NCBI RefSeq assembly: GCF_001264245.1
Contig: NZ_CP011339.1
Location: 5,270,001 to 5,334,000 of the forward strand
Source of the DNA: Microcystis panniformis FACHB-1757
Lineage (GTDB): Bacteria; Cyanobacteriota; Cyanobacteriia; Cyanobacteriales; Microcystaceae
Direction of reading: 5' to 3'
Length of the DNA stretch: 64,000 bases
Numbering within the stretch: the stretch's first letter is position 1; each line of letters starts with the position of its first letter. The position numbers and the translations under genes were made by a program. Shown piece after piece: positions 50,448 to 59,592 of this stretch. The notes under the pieces are model-generated. The model was not told the origin of the DNA. It searched no databases and saw nothing but the letters and a program-made list of their open reading frames with translations.

Positions 50448-52949
50448 TTAAATCTCTGTTTCTATTGGTATGTTAGTGGGTGTATCTTGACTGATTAAAA
50501 TTAAATTAGATACAGGGGTGTAAATATCACACTCAATTTCTGGTACTCGAATCGTTACAATTAATGTATAGCGAACAGGTTGATCATGGCGTTCCTCTTG
50601 TATTTGTTCTTTCCACCATCCACCAACAGGATAAACGCCTATCATTCCTCTACTTGCTAAATCGACGGCCGTTCCTGTCCATATATCAGAATGAAGTGAA
50701 CCTTGACTCCTTAAATGAGGACCCAAAAACCAGTTATCTTCCTCTTTAATGCCAGAAATATTTTTTTCTTCTTCTCTGGTAGCTTTATTAATTCTATGTT
50801 GAAATTGTTGATTGGTCTCTAAAGGTTTTTTTACTTGAAATCTGAGTCCATAAGAGGCATAATGGTGTTTTCTTTTATAACCTCGCTCCCCTGGATTAGG
50901 TTCTATAAAATACGATAAAGTTACTCTCAGTTCTACCTTGGCTTCTCCTAATTGTTCTAGCTTTTCTTTTGGCCAGGGTAAGCTATGAAGATTCATTTTG
51001 TCTGTTTTAATGACACTACCATCTTTTTTAAAAGGTGTCAATTGATCTTCAATAACCATTGTTAAGTCACTATTTGAACTTTTTAAAGCTCTGTCTAAAT
51101 CAGGAACACCATATCCATAGCGACGAATCAAAGTTTTTTTATGTTGCTGCTTCAGTTTCTTTGGAAAATTAAAATTAGCTTTCATAGCTATAGTCCATTC
51201 GGCTGAATGAACAATTAAAGCGCGTATTGTTTCTGGCCAATATTTGGGATGTTCTGAAAGAATTCGAGCTGCCATATAACTAGCGAGTGCAGTTGCACAA
51301 CTGGTATCTGACATGGATTCAAAGAATCTTTTATCGGGACGATAATAAGTAGTCAAGAGAGATAAATCGTCAATTATCTGTGCAGGATTTTCCCCATCTG
51401 AGGCATAATTTCCTCCTTCACAAACAATATCAGGACGAATTGGCCATTGATTTTCCCAAGAAACAGAAGTACGACTTGTAGGAGATAAATCACCCCAAGG
51501 AGCGATAGGTTGCCAACCTTGAAAGTTGGGATGACTGATATTAACTTTTTCAGTATAAGCTCCCACAACAAGAGCATTCCAAGCTTGTGCTGGGTTTTCA
51601 ATTGTTGCCACATCATTGCGGGTTAAATAATCAGATAAAGATATTTCTTCTCTGATATTTCCTGCTGAAATAATGATTAATCGTTTAAAATTATATTCAC
51701 CAAAAGATAGTTGATCTATTGCGGCTGACCATGAGGAGGGAGTTCCATAATTTGGTGATGGATGCTCGCTAGTTACAGCCATACAGAAAATACGTTTTCG
51801 CTTGTGATTTTGTATTTCTGGGAGAGACACTGCTTGCTCTGTAATTGCGCCATAAAGTTCAGGATCATTTTGTCCGACAGAAGGGAGAATTTTAACTGAT
51901 TCTAAACGGTGAATAAGCGTTATATATCCTTGTGTTTGTAAAGCCTCATATAAATCAGAATATAGAATTAGTCCTGCCATTTGAGTACCATGTCCATGAT
52001 GATCATGGTCTTCCCAATTAGGATCACAAGTATGTAAGTCACTAATATCAAGACCTTTCCCAATAAGTTTATGTCTCCAATTAACGCCTGTATCAAGAAG
52101 ACAGACAGCAACAGCATCATCTTGAGGAGGTAAAGTTCGATTCCATAAATCCTCTACCCATTGTTCCTGTTCGAGTGATCTCATATTAAGAAAAAAGGAA
52201 GGCGTCTCTTTAGCAATTCTTAATTCTTTAACCGTATCAGAATTTTGAAGAACTTGCTCGATTTTTTCTACATTAGCCATAGCTAAAGTAACAGTTCTTT
52301 CGGGAAAATGTAAATGTATATGAGATTTAGTCATAATATCGAGTCTTTTAGCAATGGTTTGGAAGTCTTCAAGTTGTCCACGACGTAACCATACTTCCCA
52401 CCAAATTGCTTGTCCATTCTGAGGAAATAAAGCAGGATCATCAGTAAATAATGATTGAACTGTACCAATTTCAACGTTTTCTAGTCGGGTTATTAGGGGT
52501 GCATTTTTTGGGTTTCCTTTTGTTGTTTCTTCATCACGATATTGTTTTACTTTTTTCTCAAAAAATTCTATCGCTGACTCTGGTACAAAAACCGTAGCTT
52601 TAACTGTGTCTTCTTGGTCAGAAGAAGGCTTAACAGCAACTAATTCAATTTTTTTGCGTTTATCTCCTAAATTTTCAAAAGCATTAGCATCATCTTTTGT
52701 TACCTGAAATTCTAAATAGAATCCGGGTTGTCCGACGGCAATTTCCGATAAACGGGATTCTAATTGTTGACGAGCTTTCGTAATCGCTTCACCAATAGCA
52801 AGTTCTAATTTTGCAGCGTGTTCTATTCTGTTCCGATCGAGTGGTGGTAGAGAATTAACTGAGCGCGGTGAAGTATAATTGACGCTTTCACGAAATTTAT
52901 CGTTATTCCGTAGATACAAGTGAGGAAGACGGCGAGAACGTTGCGACAT
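50448..52949 (-). CDS. ietS: Subtilisin-like serine protease, IetS type
   Basis: 833 residues. The N-terminal ~260 residues are non-catalytic (RSRRLPHLYLRNNDKFRESV, then a ferredoxin-like region). The S8 domain holds Asp in VCLLDTGVNWRHKLIG (near 284), His in DHDHHGHGTQMAGLI (near 318) and Ser in SDTSCATALASYMAAR (near 546). The C-terminal ~200 residues are a beta-rich domain. There is no signal peptide, so it acts in the cytoplasm. Its upstream neighbour, 14 bp away, is an AAA ATPase; the pair matches IetAS, described as a toxin-antitoxin pair on a Ti plasmid and as an anti-phage system. The protease would be the toxic part. Confidence 0.85.
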   Translation of the reverse strand: MSQRSRRLPHLYLRNNDKFRESVNYTSPRSVNSLPPLDRNRIEHAAKLELAIGEAITKARQQLESRLSEIAVGQPGFYLEFQVTKDDANAFENLGDKRKKIELVAVKPSSDQEDTVKATVFVPESAIEFFEKKVKQYRDEETTKGNPKNAPLITRLENVEIGTVQSLFTDDPALFPQNGQAIWWEVWLRRGQLEDFQTIAKRLDIMTKSHIHLHFPERTVTLAMANVEKIEQVLQNSDTVKELRIAKETPSFFLNMRSLEQEQWVEDLWNRTLPPQDDAVAVCLLDTGVNWRHKLIGKGLDISDLHTCDPNWEDHDHHGHGTQMAGLILYSDLYEALQTQGYITLIHRLESVKILPSVGQNDPELYGAITEQAVSLPEIQNHKRKRIFCMAVTSEHPSPNYGTPSSWSAAIDQLSFGEYNFKRLIIISAGNIREEISLSDYLTRNDVATIENPAQAWNALVVGAYTEKVNISHPNFQGWQPIAPWGDLSPTSRTSVSWENQWPIRPDIVCEGGNYASDGENPAQIIDDLSLLTTYYRPDKRFFESMSDTSCATALASYMAARILSEHPKYWPETIRALIVHSAEWTIAMKANFNFPKKLKQQHKKTLIRRYGYGVPDLDRALKSSNSDLTMVIEDQLTPFKKDGSVIKTDKMNLHSLPWPKEKLEQLGEAKVELRVTLSYFIEPNPGERGYKRKHHYASYGLRFQVKKPLETNQQFQHRINKATREEEKNISGIKEEDNWFLGPHLRSQGSLHSDIWTGTAVDLASRGMIGVYPVGGWWKEQIQEERHDQPVRYTLIVTIRVPEIECDIYTPVSNLILISQDTPTNIPIETEI

Positions 52950-52963
52950 TATGGGATTAGGTT

Positions 52964-53950
52964 TTATTCATTGAAGTTCAGATCCTTACGTTCCATAATA
53001 GCTGAAATCAGAGAATCTTCGCTCACCTTCTGACTATTTGACAAAACAGCTTGCTTGGCTGCGTCATCTGTCGCTCTGACAATTTCAGCTTGAGCGAGTC
53101 CATTGGCTTGATTAAGAATGTTTGACCAATCTTTCCAGTCAATTTCAAAAGAAATAAGACGAGATTCAATCAATTCACGAATAATTGCGACATCAGGAAG
53201 CTGATATTCAATTACATCATCAAAACGCCTAAAAAGAGCTTTGTCTAGTAACTGAGGATGATTAGTTGCTGCCAAAATCAAACTATCCCCTTGCTCTTGT
53301 TCTAAAAACATCAAAAAAGAATTGAGAATGCGACGAATTTCTCCCACGTCGTTAGAATTATGACGTTGAGTCCCAATCGCATCAAATTCATCAAAAAAAT
53401 AGACCCCTTTTGTTATTGTCATCGCCTCAAAAATCAGTTTTAAACGACTAGCCGTTTCTCCCATATACTTGCCCATTAGACTATCGTATAAAGTCGTAAA
53501 CAAAGGTAATTTAAGCTCTCCTGCTAAAGCTTCAGCCGTCATTGTTTTACCAGAACCCGGTGGACCTACTAACAACAGCTTTCGACGAGGCGTAAGATTA
53601 TGTTCTCTGAGTCTTTTTCCTTGTCTTTGTTCAGTTAATACTCGTTTAAGTCTAAATTCAAGGTCAGAGGTTAAAATCATATCCGATAATCGAGTATCGG
53701 GATATCTGACCGAAACCAGATTGGCTAAATCTCCTTTTGGTTGTACTAAAGGAATTGGATCAGATTTTTTTTCAATAACCGATTTACTAGCCTTTGCTTG
53801 GTCAATTAATTCGCGAATTTCTTGGGCTAACTTACCATGTCCTTGTCTTGCTTCGTGTGCAGCCATCTGTAGGGCAGCAGAATAAAATTGCTGCTCTTCT
53901 CCTTCTACATGACTTTTTAGAAGTGCTAGGATATGGCGAGCGGTGGACAT
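52964..53950 (-). CDS. ietA: AAA ATPase, IetA type
   Basis: 328 residues. Residues 1-65 are a helical N-domain (STARHILALLKSHVEGEEQQ). The AAA core has Walker A LLVGPPGSGKTMTAEALAGE (near 127-146), Walker B GVYFFDEFDAIGTQRH (near 181-196), sensor ILAATNHPQLLDKALFRRFD with the arginine finger, and a C-terminal lid helix. It resembles 26S/FtsH-type AAA ATPases but lacks a protease domain; the partner protease is the next gene. It is first in the operon, consistent with the ATPase acting as control or antitoxin. A family E element lies 78 bp upstream. Confidence 0.87.
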   Translation of the reverse strand: MSTARHILALLKSHVEGEEQQFYSAALQMAAHEARQGHGKLAQEIRELIDQAKASKSVIEKKSDPIPLVQPKGDLANLVSVRYPDTRLSDMILTSDLEFRLKRVLTEQRQGKRLREHNLTPRRKLLLVGPPGSGKTMTAEALAGELKLPLFTTLYDSLMGKYMGETASRLKLIFEAMTITKGVYFFDEFDAIGTQRHNSNDVGEIRRILNSFLMFLEQEQGDSLILAATNHPQLLDKALFRRFDDVIEYQLPDVAIIRELIESRLISFEIDWKDWSNILNQANGLAQAEIVRATDDAAKQAVLSNSQKVSEDSLISAIMERKDLNFNE

Positions 53951-54028
53951 GATACCTCGTTAAGTTAAACTCCCCATCATACTCAATGATTTTAACTGTG
54001 ACAGGCACTATATAAAGAATGATTTCCC

Positions 54029-54161
54029 GGCTCTTCTGGTTTCTGTGTGTAAACGAGGTCTATACTGATAGTTTCTTCTTTCAAAATAGTCCTAAAAGTC
54101 TTGCCCAGTAAGCATTTAACCTTACATAAGCAAAAATTATCACACAAAGTCGAGAAGAGCC
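54029..54161. repeat. Family E miniature element, copy 2
   Basis: 133 bp, same length and ends as 36896-37028 but inverted. ATTTCCC flanks both ends, a 7-bp target duplication. It lies just upstream of ietA. The rest of the gap to ndhF (54162-54460) should hold the ndhF promoter; no gene seen. Confidence 0.88.
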
Positions 54162-54460
54162 ATTTCCCTTTTGGACTAATTTTGATCGGTATAGTTAAAT
54201 TGTACTAAATAAATTGTCCTATTGGCTAGGAGAAACCCGTATTTAATCGTTCCCTTGCTTTCGTGGTTATTCGATAATTTTACCGCTTCTCCCTAAAAAT
54301 TACCGTCCCGCTCGCTAAACTGCCAAATTGATAAGATCCTTTGACCTTTCGCCGCCTTATTGAGCAAAACTAGGTATAAACACTTTCTTAAGAATTAACC
54401 TATGTCACAATAGATGAAGATAAACCAAATAGTGTGAAGTTGTAAACTAGGTATTACTGA

Positions 54461-56512
54461 ATGGAACCGCTTTATCAGTACGCGTGGCTAGTTCCCGTCC
54501 TACCCTTGGTAGGCGCTACCCTAGTCGGTGCGGGCTTAATTTCCTTTAATGAAGTCACCAATCGTCTGCGACAGGTGAATGCTGTATTAATCATTTCTAC
54601 CCTCGGTGCGTCGATGGTGCTGTCTTTTGCGCTGCTGTGGAGTCAAATCAATGGACACGCTCCCTACAACCAAATGATCGATTGGGCATCGGCGGGTAAC
54701 TTTCACCTGAAAATGGGTTATACGATCGATCACCTCAGTGCTTTAATGTCGGTTATCGTCACCACCGTGGCCTTTTTGGTGATGATTTATACCGATGGTT
54801 ACATGGCCCACGACCCCGGTTATGTGCGTTTTTACGCCTATCTGAGCATTTTTAGCAGTTCTATGCTCGGTTTGGTCATCAGTCCCAACCTCGTCCAGAT
54901 CTACGTTTTCTGGGAATTGGTGGGGATGTGTTCCTATCTGCTAGTAGGTTTCTGGTTCACTCGTCCGGCGGCCGCCGAGGCCTGTCAAAAAGCCTTCGTT
55001 ACCAACCGCGTCGGCGATTTTGGCTTATTACTGGGAATGCTGGGTCTTTTCTGGGCCACCGGTAGCTTCGAGTTTGATATCATGGGTGAACGTCTAGAGG
55101 AATTAGTCTCTTCTGGAGCCATTGCCGGCAGTTTAGCGGCATTATTCGCCGTTTTAGTCTTCCTTGGACCCGTGGCCAAATCAGCCCAATTTCCCCTTCA
55201 TGTCTGGCTACCGGATGCCATGGAAGGTCCGACCCCGATTTCGGCCCTGATTCACGCCGCCACCATGGTGGCCGCCGGAGTTTTCCTCATTGCTCGGATG
55301 TATCCCGTTTTTGAGCCAATTCCCACGGCGATGACGGTAATTGCTTGGACGGGGGCCTTTACCGCCTTCCTAGGGGCAAGTATCGCCCTCACCCAGAATG
55401 ATATCAAAAAGGGTTTAGCCTATTCCACCATCTCCCAATTGGGTTACATGGTTATGGCTATGGGTATCGGTGCTTATAGTGCGGGGTTATTCCACCTGAT
55501 GACCCACGCTTATTTTAAAGCGATGTTGTTCCTCGGTTCCGGTTCGGTCATCCACGGTATGGAGGATGTGGTCGGTCATGAGCCGGTTTTAGCGCAAGAT
55601 ATGCGGATGATGGGCGGTTTACGCAAGTATATGCCCATTACTGCCCTAACTTTCCTGGTGGGAACTCTGGCCATCTGTGGGATTCCTCCCTTCGCTGGTT
55701 TCTGGTCGAAGGATGAAATTCTCGGTTTAGCTTTTGAGGCGAACCCGTCCTTATGGTTAATCGGTTGGGCCACTGCGGGTTTAACAGCTTTTTATATGTT
55801 CCGGATGTACTTTAACACCTTTGAAGGGGAGTTTAGAGGTACTAATAAGGAGATTAAACGCCGACTGTTAGCCAATGCGGGTGCGATTCCCGCTTTTGGA
55901 CCGGGGGCAATGAATGTTAAGCAATTAGACTCGGAAGCACAGGAAGAAGACAACCACGGCCATCATGCCCATGAACCCCACGAATCGCCAATTACGATGA
56001 CTTTACCTCTAATGATTTTAGCGGTTCCTTCTTTGTTAATCGGTTTGGTGGGTAAACCTTGGCAGAATTTCTTCGAGGGTTTTATTCATGTTCCTAACGA
56101 AGTGGTGGAAGAAGTTCATGCTTTTGATTGGACAGAGTTTCTGATTATGGCGGGTAATTCGGTGGGGATTGCTTTAATCGGGATTACTGTCGCTTCTTTG
56201 ATGTATCTCCAGAAGAAAATTGACCCCGCAACTATTGCCGAAAAATTCCCCGTTTTGTATCGTTTTTCCCTGAACAAATGGTACATTGATAATCTGTATG
56301 ATCGAGTTTTCGTCCAGGGTTGTCGTCGTCTCGCGCGGCAAATTATGGAAGTGGATTATCGCGTTATCGATGGGGCAGTGAATTTAACTGGTTTAGCTAC
56401 TCTTGTCAGTGGTGAAGGTCTCAAATACCTCGAAAATGGTCGCGCCCAATTCTACGCTTTAATTGTCTTTGCCGCAGTTTTGGGTTTGGTAATTGTCTAT
56501 AGTCTGGTGTAA
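54461..56512 (+). CDS. ndhF: NAD(P)H-quinone oxidoreductase subunit 5 (NDH-1)
   Basis: 683-residue, about 16-helix proton-pumping subunit of the thylakoid NDH-1 complex, used in respiration and cyclic electron flow. MYTDGYM-like IYTDGYMAHDPGYVRFYAYL, PNLVQIYVFWELVGMCSYLL, then FPLHVWLPDAMEGPTPISAL with HAATMVAAGVFLIARMYPVF are diagnostic. Later FHLMTHAYFKAMLFLGSGSV and a His-rich loop (HGHHAHEPHESP). Wording fits the NdhF1 (respiratory/cyclic) type rather than the CO2-uptake NdhF3/4. Usual partner ndhD is not adjacent. A terminator follows 28 bp behind the stop. Confidence 0.96.
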   Translation: MEPLYQYAWLVPVLPLVGATLVGAGLISFNEVTNRLRQVNAVLIISTLGASMVLSFALLWSQINGHAPYNQMIDWASAGNFHLKMGYTIDHLSALMSVIVTTVAFLVMIYTDGYMAHDPGYVRFYAYLSIFSSSMLGLVISPNLVQIYVFWELVGMCSYLLVGFWFTRPAAAEACQKAFVTNRVGDFGLLLGMLGLFWATGSFEFDIMGERLEELVSSGAIAGSLAALFAVLVFLGPVAKSAQFPLHVWLPDAMEGPTPISALIHAATMVAAGVFLIARMYPVFEPIPTAMTVIAWTGAFTAFLGASIALTQNDIKKGLAYSTISQLGYMVMAMGIGAYSAGLFHLMTHAYFKAMLFLGSGSVIHGMEDVVGHEPVLAQDMRMMGGLRKYMPITALTFLVGTLAICGIPPFAGFWSKDEILGLAFEANPSLWLIGWATAGLTAFYMFRMYFNTFEGEFRGTNKEIKRRLLANAGAIPAFGPGAMNVKQLDSEAQEEDNHGHHAHEPHESPITMTLPLMILAVPSLLIGLVGKPWQNFFEGFIHVPNEVVEEVHAFDWTEFLIMAGNSVGIALIGITVASLMYLQKKIDPATIAEKFPVLYRFSLNKWYIDNLYDRVFVQGCRRLARQIMEVDYRVIDGAVNLTGLATLVSGEGLKYLENGRAQFYALIVFAAVLGLVIVYSLV

Positions 56513-56540
56513 ATTATCATCCGTTGACTAAAGATTTTTA

Positions 56541-56562
56541 GGGGCGCAAAGCCCCTTTTTTT
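56541..56562 (+). terminator. Rho-independent terminator of ndhF
   Basis: GGGGC stem, GCAAA loop, GCCCC, then seven T. Confidence 0.88.
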
Positions 56563-56625
56563 AGCTTTAAGTCCCCCTTTTTAAGAGAGATTTAGGGGGA
56601 GCAAACTTTTTCAGCCAACCCTATT

Positions 56626-56834
56626 TAGGGGCTGCTGAAAAAGCTTTTCTGGGGGCAGGGTGTGGGGTGTGGGGTGTGGGGTTTTACCGATTTTGAGGTA
56701 GTCAGTTACCTAATTTTCAGGGAAAAAGTCCCTGAATTTTCCCCCCGATCCCCGCAATGGCTGACACTTTTTGAGGGGAAAAAAGTCCAAAAGTCTTATC
56801 CAACAAGGTTTTTAGATTTATTCAGCAGACCCTA
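56626..56834. repeat. Family D miniature element, full copy
   Basis: Ends TAGGGGCTGCTGAAAAAG and TTCAGCAGACCCTA; same orientation as 44645-44855. A further fragment (TTTTTCAGCCAACCCTA) adjoins it on the left (56608-56624), suggesting serial insertion. Confidence 0.85.
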
Positions 56835-56846
56835 TTTAAACCGCTT

Positions 56847-56955
56847 ATACTAAATCCGTTGAGTATAGGCTACTTATAGAGGAGAGGCACTCATGCAACA
56901 GGCAAGAGGCAAAAGGGGGAATAAATAATCAGTTTTTAATAACCAGATTTAGTAT
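56847..56955. repeat. Family C miniature element, full copy
   Basis: ATACTAAATCCGTTGAG and CCAGATTTAGTAT ends, with GGAGAGGCACTCATGCAACA inside; clearly the same element as 4469-4576, inverted. It lies 13 bp behind a family D copy. The gap on to 57101 has only a further AT-rich GGATTTGGTATTAG end. Confidence 0.8.
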
Positions 56956-57101
56956 CAGTTCCTCTGAACTTAGATGTTCGGCTAAGTCAGCTTTCTTGGG
57001 CATTTTATCTCCTTGTCTTTACTCGTTTTATTATAACAGGATTTGGTATTAGAAGACAAAACAGGATAGACTTTTCTCTAGTCCGATCGATTTTGGGGAC
57101 A

Positions 57102-57908
57102 ATGAAGAATTTATTGGCGATTTTTAGCAAGGAATTAAGCTCTTGGTTTCGGCGCTGTTGGTTAGCGGTACTATTAACCGGCAGGGTTTTTTACTTCCTA
57201 TTCACGCGCAAACCCGATTGGCGCGTCACCCAAGAACAAATGGTGGCAGCTGGGCCTGCTTCCCTGATTATCGCCATGATCACGGCTGCGGTGATCGGGA
57301 TGATCTTTACCATTCAAGTGGCGCGGGAGTTCCAAGCCTTGGGCGCTGGCAGTATGGTGGGGGGAATTTTGGCCCTTGCTCTCGGTCGGGAACTCTGTCC
57401 GATTATGATGGCGATCGTGGTAGCCGGTCGGGTAGGATCGGCTTTTGCGGCGGAAATCGGTACCATGAAGGTGACAGAGCAGATCGACGCACTCTATATG
57501 CTCAAAACCGATCCCGTGGAATATCTGGTGCTGCCCCGTTTAATTGCCTGTTGTCTGATGGTTCCCGCTTTGAGTGTTATGGCGTTGCTGATCGGTTTAG
57601 GTAGCGGTTTGCTAGTCGGCCAAAGTTTATACGGGATTGCCAATTCAGTTTTTCTCGACTCGGTTCGCGGTTTTCTGGGTGTGGGAGATGTGCTGAGTGG
57701 ACCGGTTAAAGGGTTGGTTTTTGGGGCTTTAATTGCGATTATCGGCTGTAATTGGGGTTTAACGACCGATGGCGGTGCTAAAGGAGTCGGCCAAGCTACG
57801 ACCGCGGCCGTAGTCACTATGCTCTTAGCGATTTTTGTATCTAATCTGCTGATGACTTGGATCTTGTTCCAAGGATCTGGCAATAGTTCGGTTTTGTTTG
57901 GACAGTAA
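57102..57908 (+). CDS. MlaE-family ABC permease (lipid transport)
   Basis: 268 residues. MKNLLAIFSKELSSWFRRCW, then the MlaE domain: AAGPASLIIAMITAAVIGMI, FTIQVAREFQALGAGSMVGG, LGRELCPIMMAIVVAGRVGS, then FAAEIGTMKVTEQIDALYML and LPRLIACCLMVPALSVM. Five to six membrane helices. MlaE/TGD1 proteins move phospholipids between membranes with an ATPase and an MCE-domain protein; those partners are not in the window. I use the ATG at 57102 rather than an upstream TTG at 57093. Confidence 0.92.
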   Translation: MKNLLAIFSKELSSWFRRCWLAVLLTGRVFYFLFTRKPDWRVTQEQMVAAGPASLIIAMITAAVIGMIFTIQVAREFQALGAGSMVGGILALALGRELCPIMMAIVVAGRVGSAFAAEIGTMKVTEQIDALYMLKTDPVEYLVLPRLIACCLMVPALSVMALLIGLGSGLLVGQSLYGIANSVFLDSVRGFLGVGDVLSGPVKGLVFGALIAIIGCNWGLTTDGGAKGVGQATTAAVVTMLLAIFVSNLLMTWILFQGSGNSSVLFGQ

Positions 57909-57946
57909 TTTCAGTTAAAAACTGTCATTTTCTCGCCATTGTTCTA

Positions 57947-58046
57947 ATACTAAATCCAGTTATTAAAGACTGATTATTTATTCCTCCTTTTGCCTCTTGC
58001 CCCCGCCCCCCCGATGTCGTAGGGTTGATTCATGAATCAACCCTAC
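57947..58046. repeat. Half family C element joined to a perfect palindrome
   Basis: ATACTAAATCCAGTTATTAA (from 57947) to about 57999 matches one half of family C. It is followed by a 28-bp perfect palindrome at 58019-58046 (centre ATTCATGAAT), related to that at 11407-11434, and a family D fragment to 58080. Confidence 0.65.
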
Positions 58047-58086
58047 CCCTACCCCCACGAAAAACTTTTTGCCGCAGACCACTAGG

Positions 58087-58304
58087 TAGGGTTGGCTGAA
58101 TAAATCTAAAAACCTTGTTGGGTAAGACTTTTAGACTTTTTTTCCCTCAAAAAGTGCCAACCATTGGAGTGATCGGGGGTAAAATTCCGGGACTTTTTCC
58201 CTGAAAATTAGGTAACTGACCCCCTCAAAATCCCTAAAACCCCACACCCCACACCCCACACCCCACACCCTACCCCCACGAAAAACTTTTTGCCGCAAAC
58301 CCTA
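58087..58304. repeat. Family D miniature element, inverse full copy
   Basis: TAGGGTTGGCTGAATAAATC at the left and TTTTTGCCGCAAACCCTA at the right, with a long CCCCACACCCCAC tract; opposite orientation to 44645-44855. Confidence 0.85.
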
Positions 58305-58334
58305 GCTAACTTAACAATACCCAGTTCACCAAAA

Positions 58335-59582
58335 CTACCCCTGCACCACCTGTTTAAGGGTGGTAAAGGTTTCTAGGTTGATTAACCCCCGGCGCTGGCC
58401 TTTTTGGTTGGAAATGCCCAAAAACACCGATTCTCCCTGTTTGGGATTGCGATCGAATCGGGGTGAAGAATTGATATAAACTAAAGCACTATCGGACTCC
58501 ATGGCGAATTGACGACTTTCTCGATAGGATTCGGTGACAATACAATCCGCGTGACCGCTACTATACTTATTAATCCAAGCGATCGCATCAGTGAGGGTAT
58601 CCACTAACCTAAAGGCCACCGTTTTTTCTAAATAGGGTCTTTGCCAATCATTATCGGTAGCAATGGTTAAATGTTCGGGAAAATCCGCCGCTAATCGGTT
58701 ATCTCCCCGCAATTTAAAGCCTTTTTCCTGCAAACTTTTAAACAAACGACTTAAAGTTGAAGAATTGTGATGGGGACTAATTAAAACTTTTTCGATCGCG
58801 TTAACCGGATCGGGTATGCTGCCATGACTATCGATAATTACCTGACGAGCTAACTCCAAATCGCCACTAGGAGACCAATACAAATAACAGTTTCCCATGG
58901 CCGCACGCAAAACGGGAACCGTGGCCAATTGACTCACCCGACCGATTAAACTAGGGCGACCGTAGGGAATAATCAAATTAACATAATTTTCCTGCGTCAG
59001 CAACTCCTCTAGGGAGGGACTAGAATCGCAGGGTAAACCACTCACACAATCCACGGGTAAACCCACATCTTCCAAAGCTTCTTGGATAATTTCCGTAATC
59101 ACTCCATCGGAATGACTAGAGGCATTGGAACCGCGAATAATCAAACTATTGCCACTTTTTAGGGAAAATCCCGCCGCTACCATCGCTAATTCGGGAAAAC
59201 CTTCATAGACTAAGGCAATCACTCCTAAAGGCATCCTTTGGCAATAGGTTTGGGACGGATTAAGTTGATAGGCCGCGTTAATTACCTGTTGCAGCGGATC
59301 CGATGCTTCCGCTAGTTGTTGCAATACCTCCACCGTCGTCTCTAAACGTTCGGGAGTTAACCGTAACCAGCGAATCATTTGTTCTGAGACGGCCATCTCT
59401 CGACTGACTTCTAAATCGAGGGTATTGGCTTCTAAAATGCGATCAAAGCCAGTTTTAATGGCATTAGCGATCGCGATTACCCCGCGATTTCTTTCGTTGC
59501 CATTGAATTGACCTAGATCCAGAAAAGCATTGTATGCTTGCTTAAAGATCGTCGGGGGGGTTTTGGGGGAACTTTCGATCAT
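58335..59582 (-). CDS. Divergent glutamate-5-semialdehyde dehydrogenase (ProA-like)
   Basis: 415 residues, the usual length of gamma-glutamyl phosphate reductase (proline synthesis). Present are QRMPLGVIALVYEGFPELAM, KSGNSLIIRGSNASSHSDGV, then YVNLIIPYGRPSLIGRVSQL and the Cys in RAAMGNCYLYWS (canonical GxCHxYVD). The altered catalytic surroundings and C-terminal NPKQGESVFLGISNQKGQR suggest the second, divergent ProA paralogue of cyanobacteria. It may have another aldehyde substrate. Upstream, 10 bp away, is a small membrane-protein gene in the same direction. Confidence 0.83.
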   Translation of the reverse strand: MIESSPKTPPTIFKQAYNAFLDLGQFNGNERNRGVIAIANAIKTGFDRILEANTLDLEVSREMAVSEQMIRWLRLTPERLETTVEVLQQLAEASDPLQQVINAAYQLNPSQTYCQRMPLGVIALVYEGFPELAMVAAGFSLKSGNSLIIRGSNASSHSDGVITEIIQEALEDVGLPVDCVSGLPCDSSPSLEELLTQENYVNLIIPYGRPSLIGRVSQLATVPVLRAAMGNCYLYWSPSGDLELARQVIIDSHGSIPDPVNAIEKVLISPHHNSSTLSRLFKSLQEKGFKLRGDNRLAADFPEHLTIATDNDWQRPYLEKTVAFRLVDTLTDAIAWINKYSSGHADCIVTESYRESRQFAMESDSALVYINSSPRFDRNPKQGESVFLGISNQKGQRRGLINLETFTTLKQVVQG

Positions 59583-59592
59583 AGATTCTTGT

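Noticed and set aside
57143..57604. 153-codon ORF inside the MlaE gene
   Set aside because: Overlaps a strongly conserved permease in another frame and has Ser/Arg/Gly-rich shadow composition.
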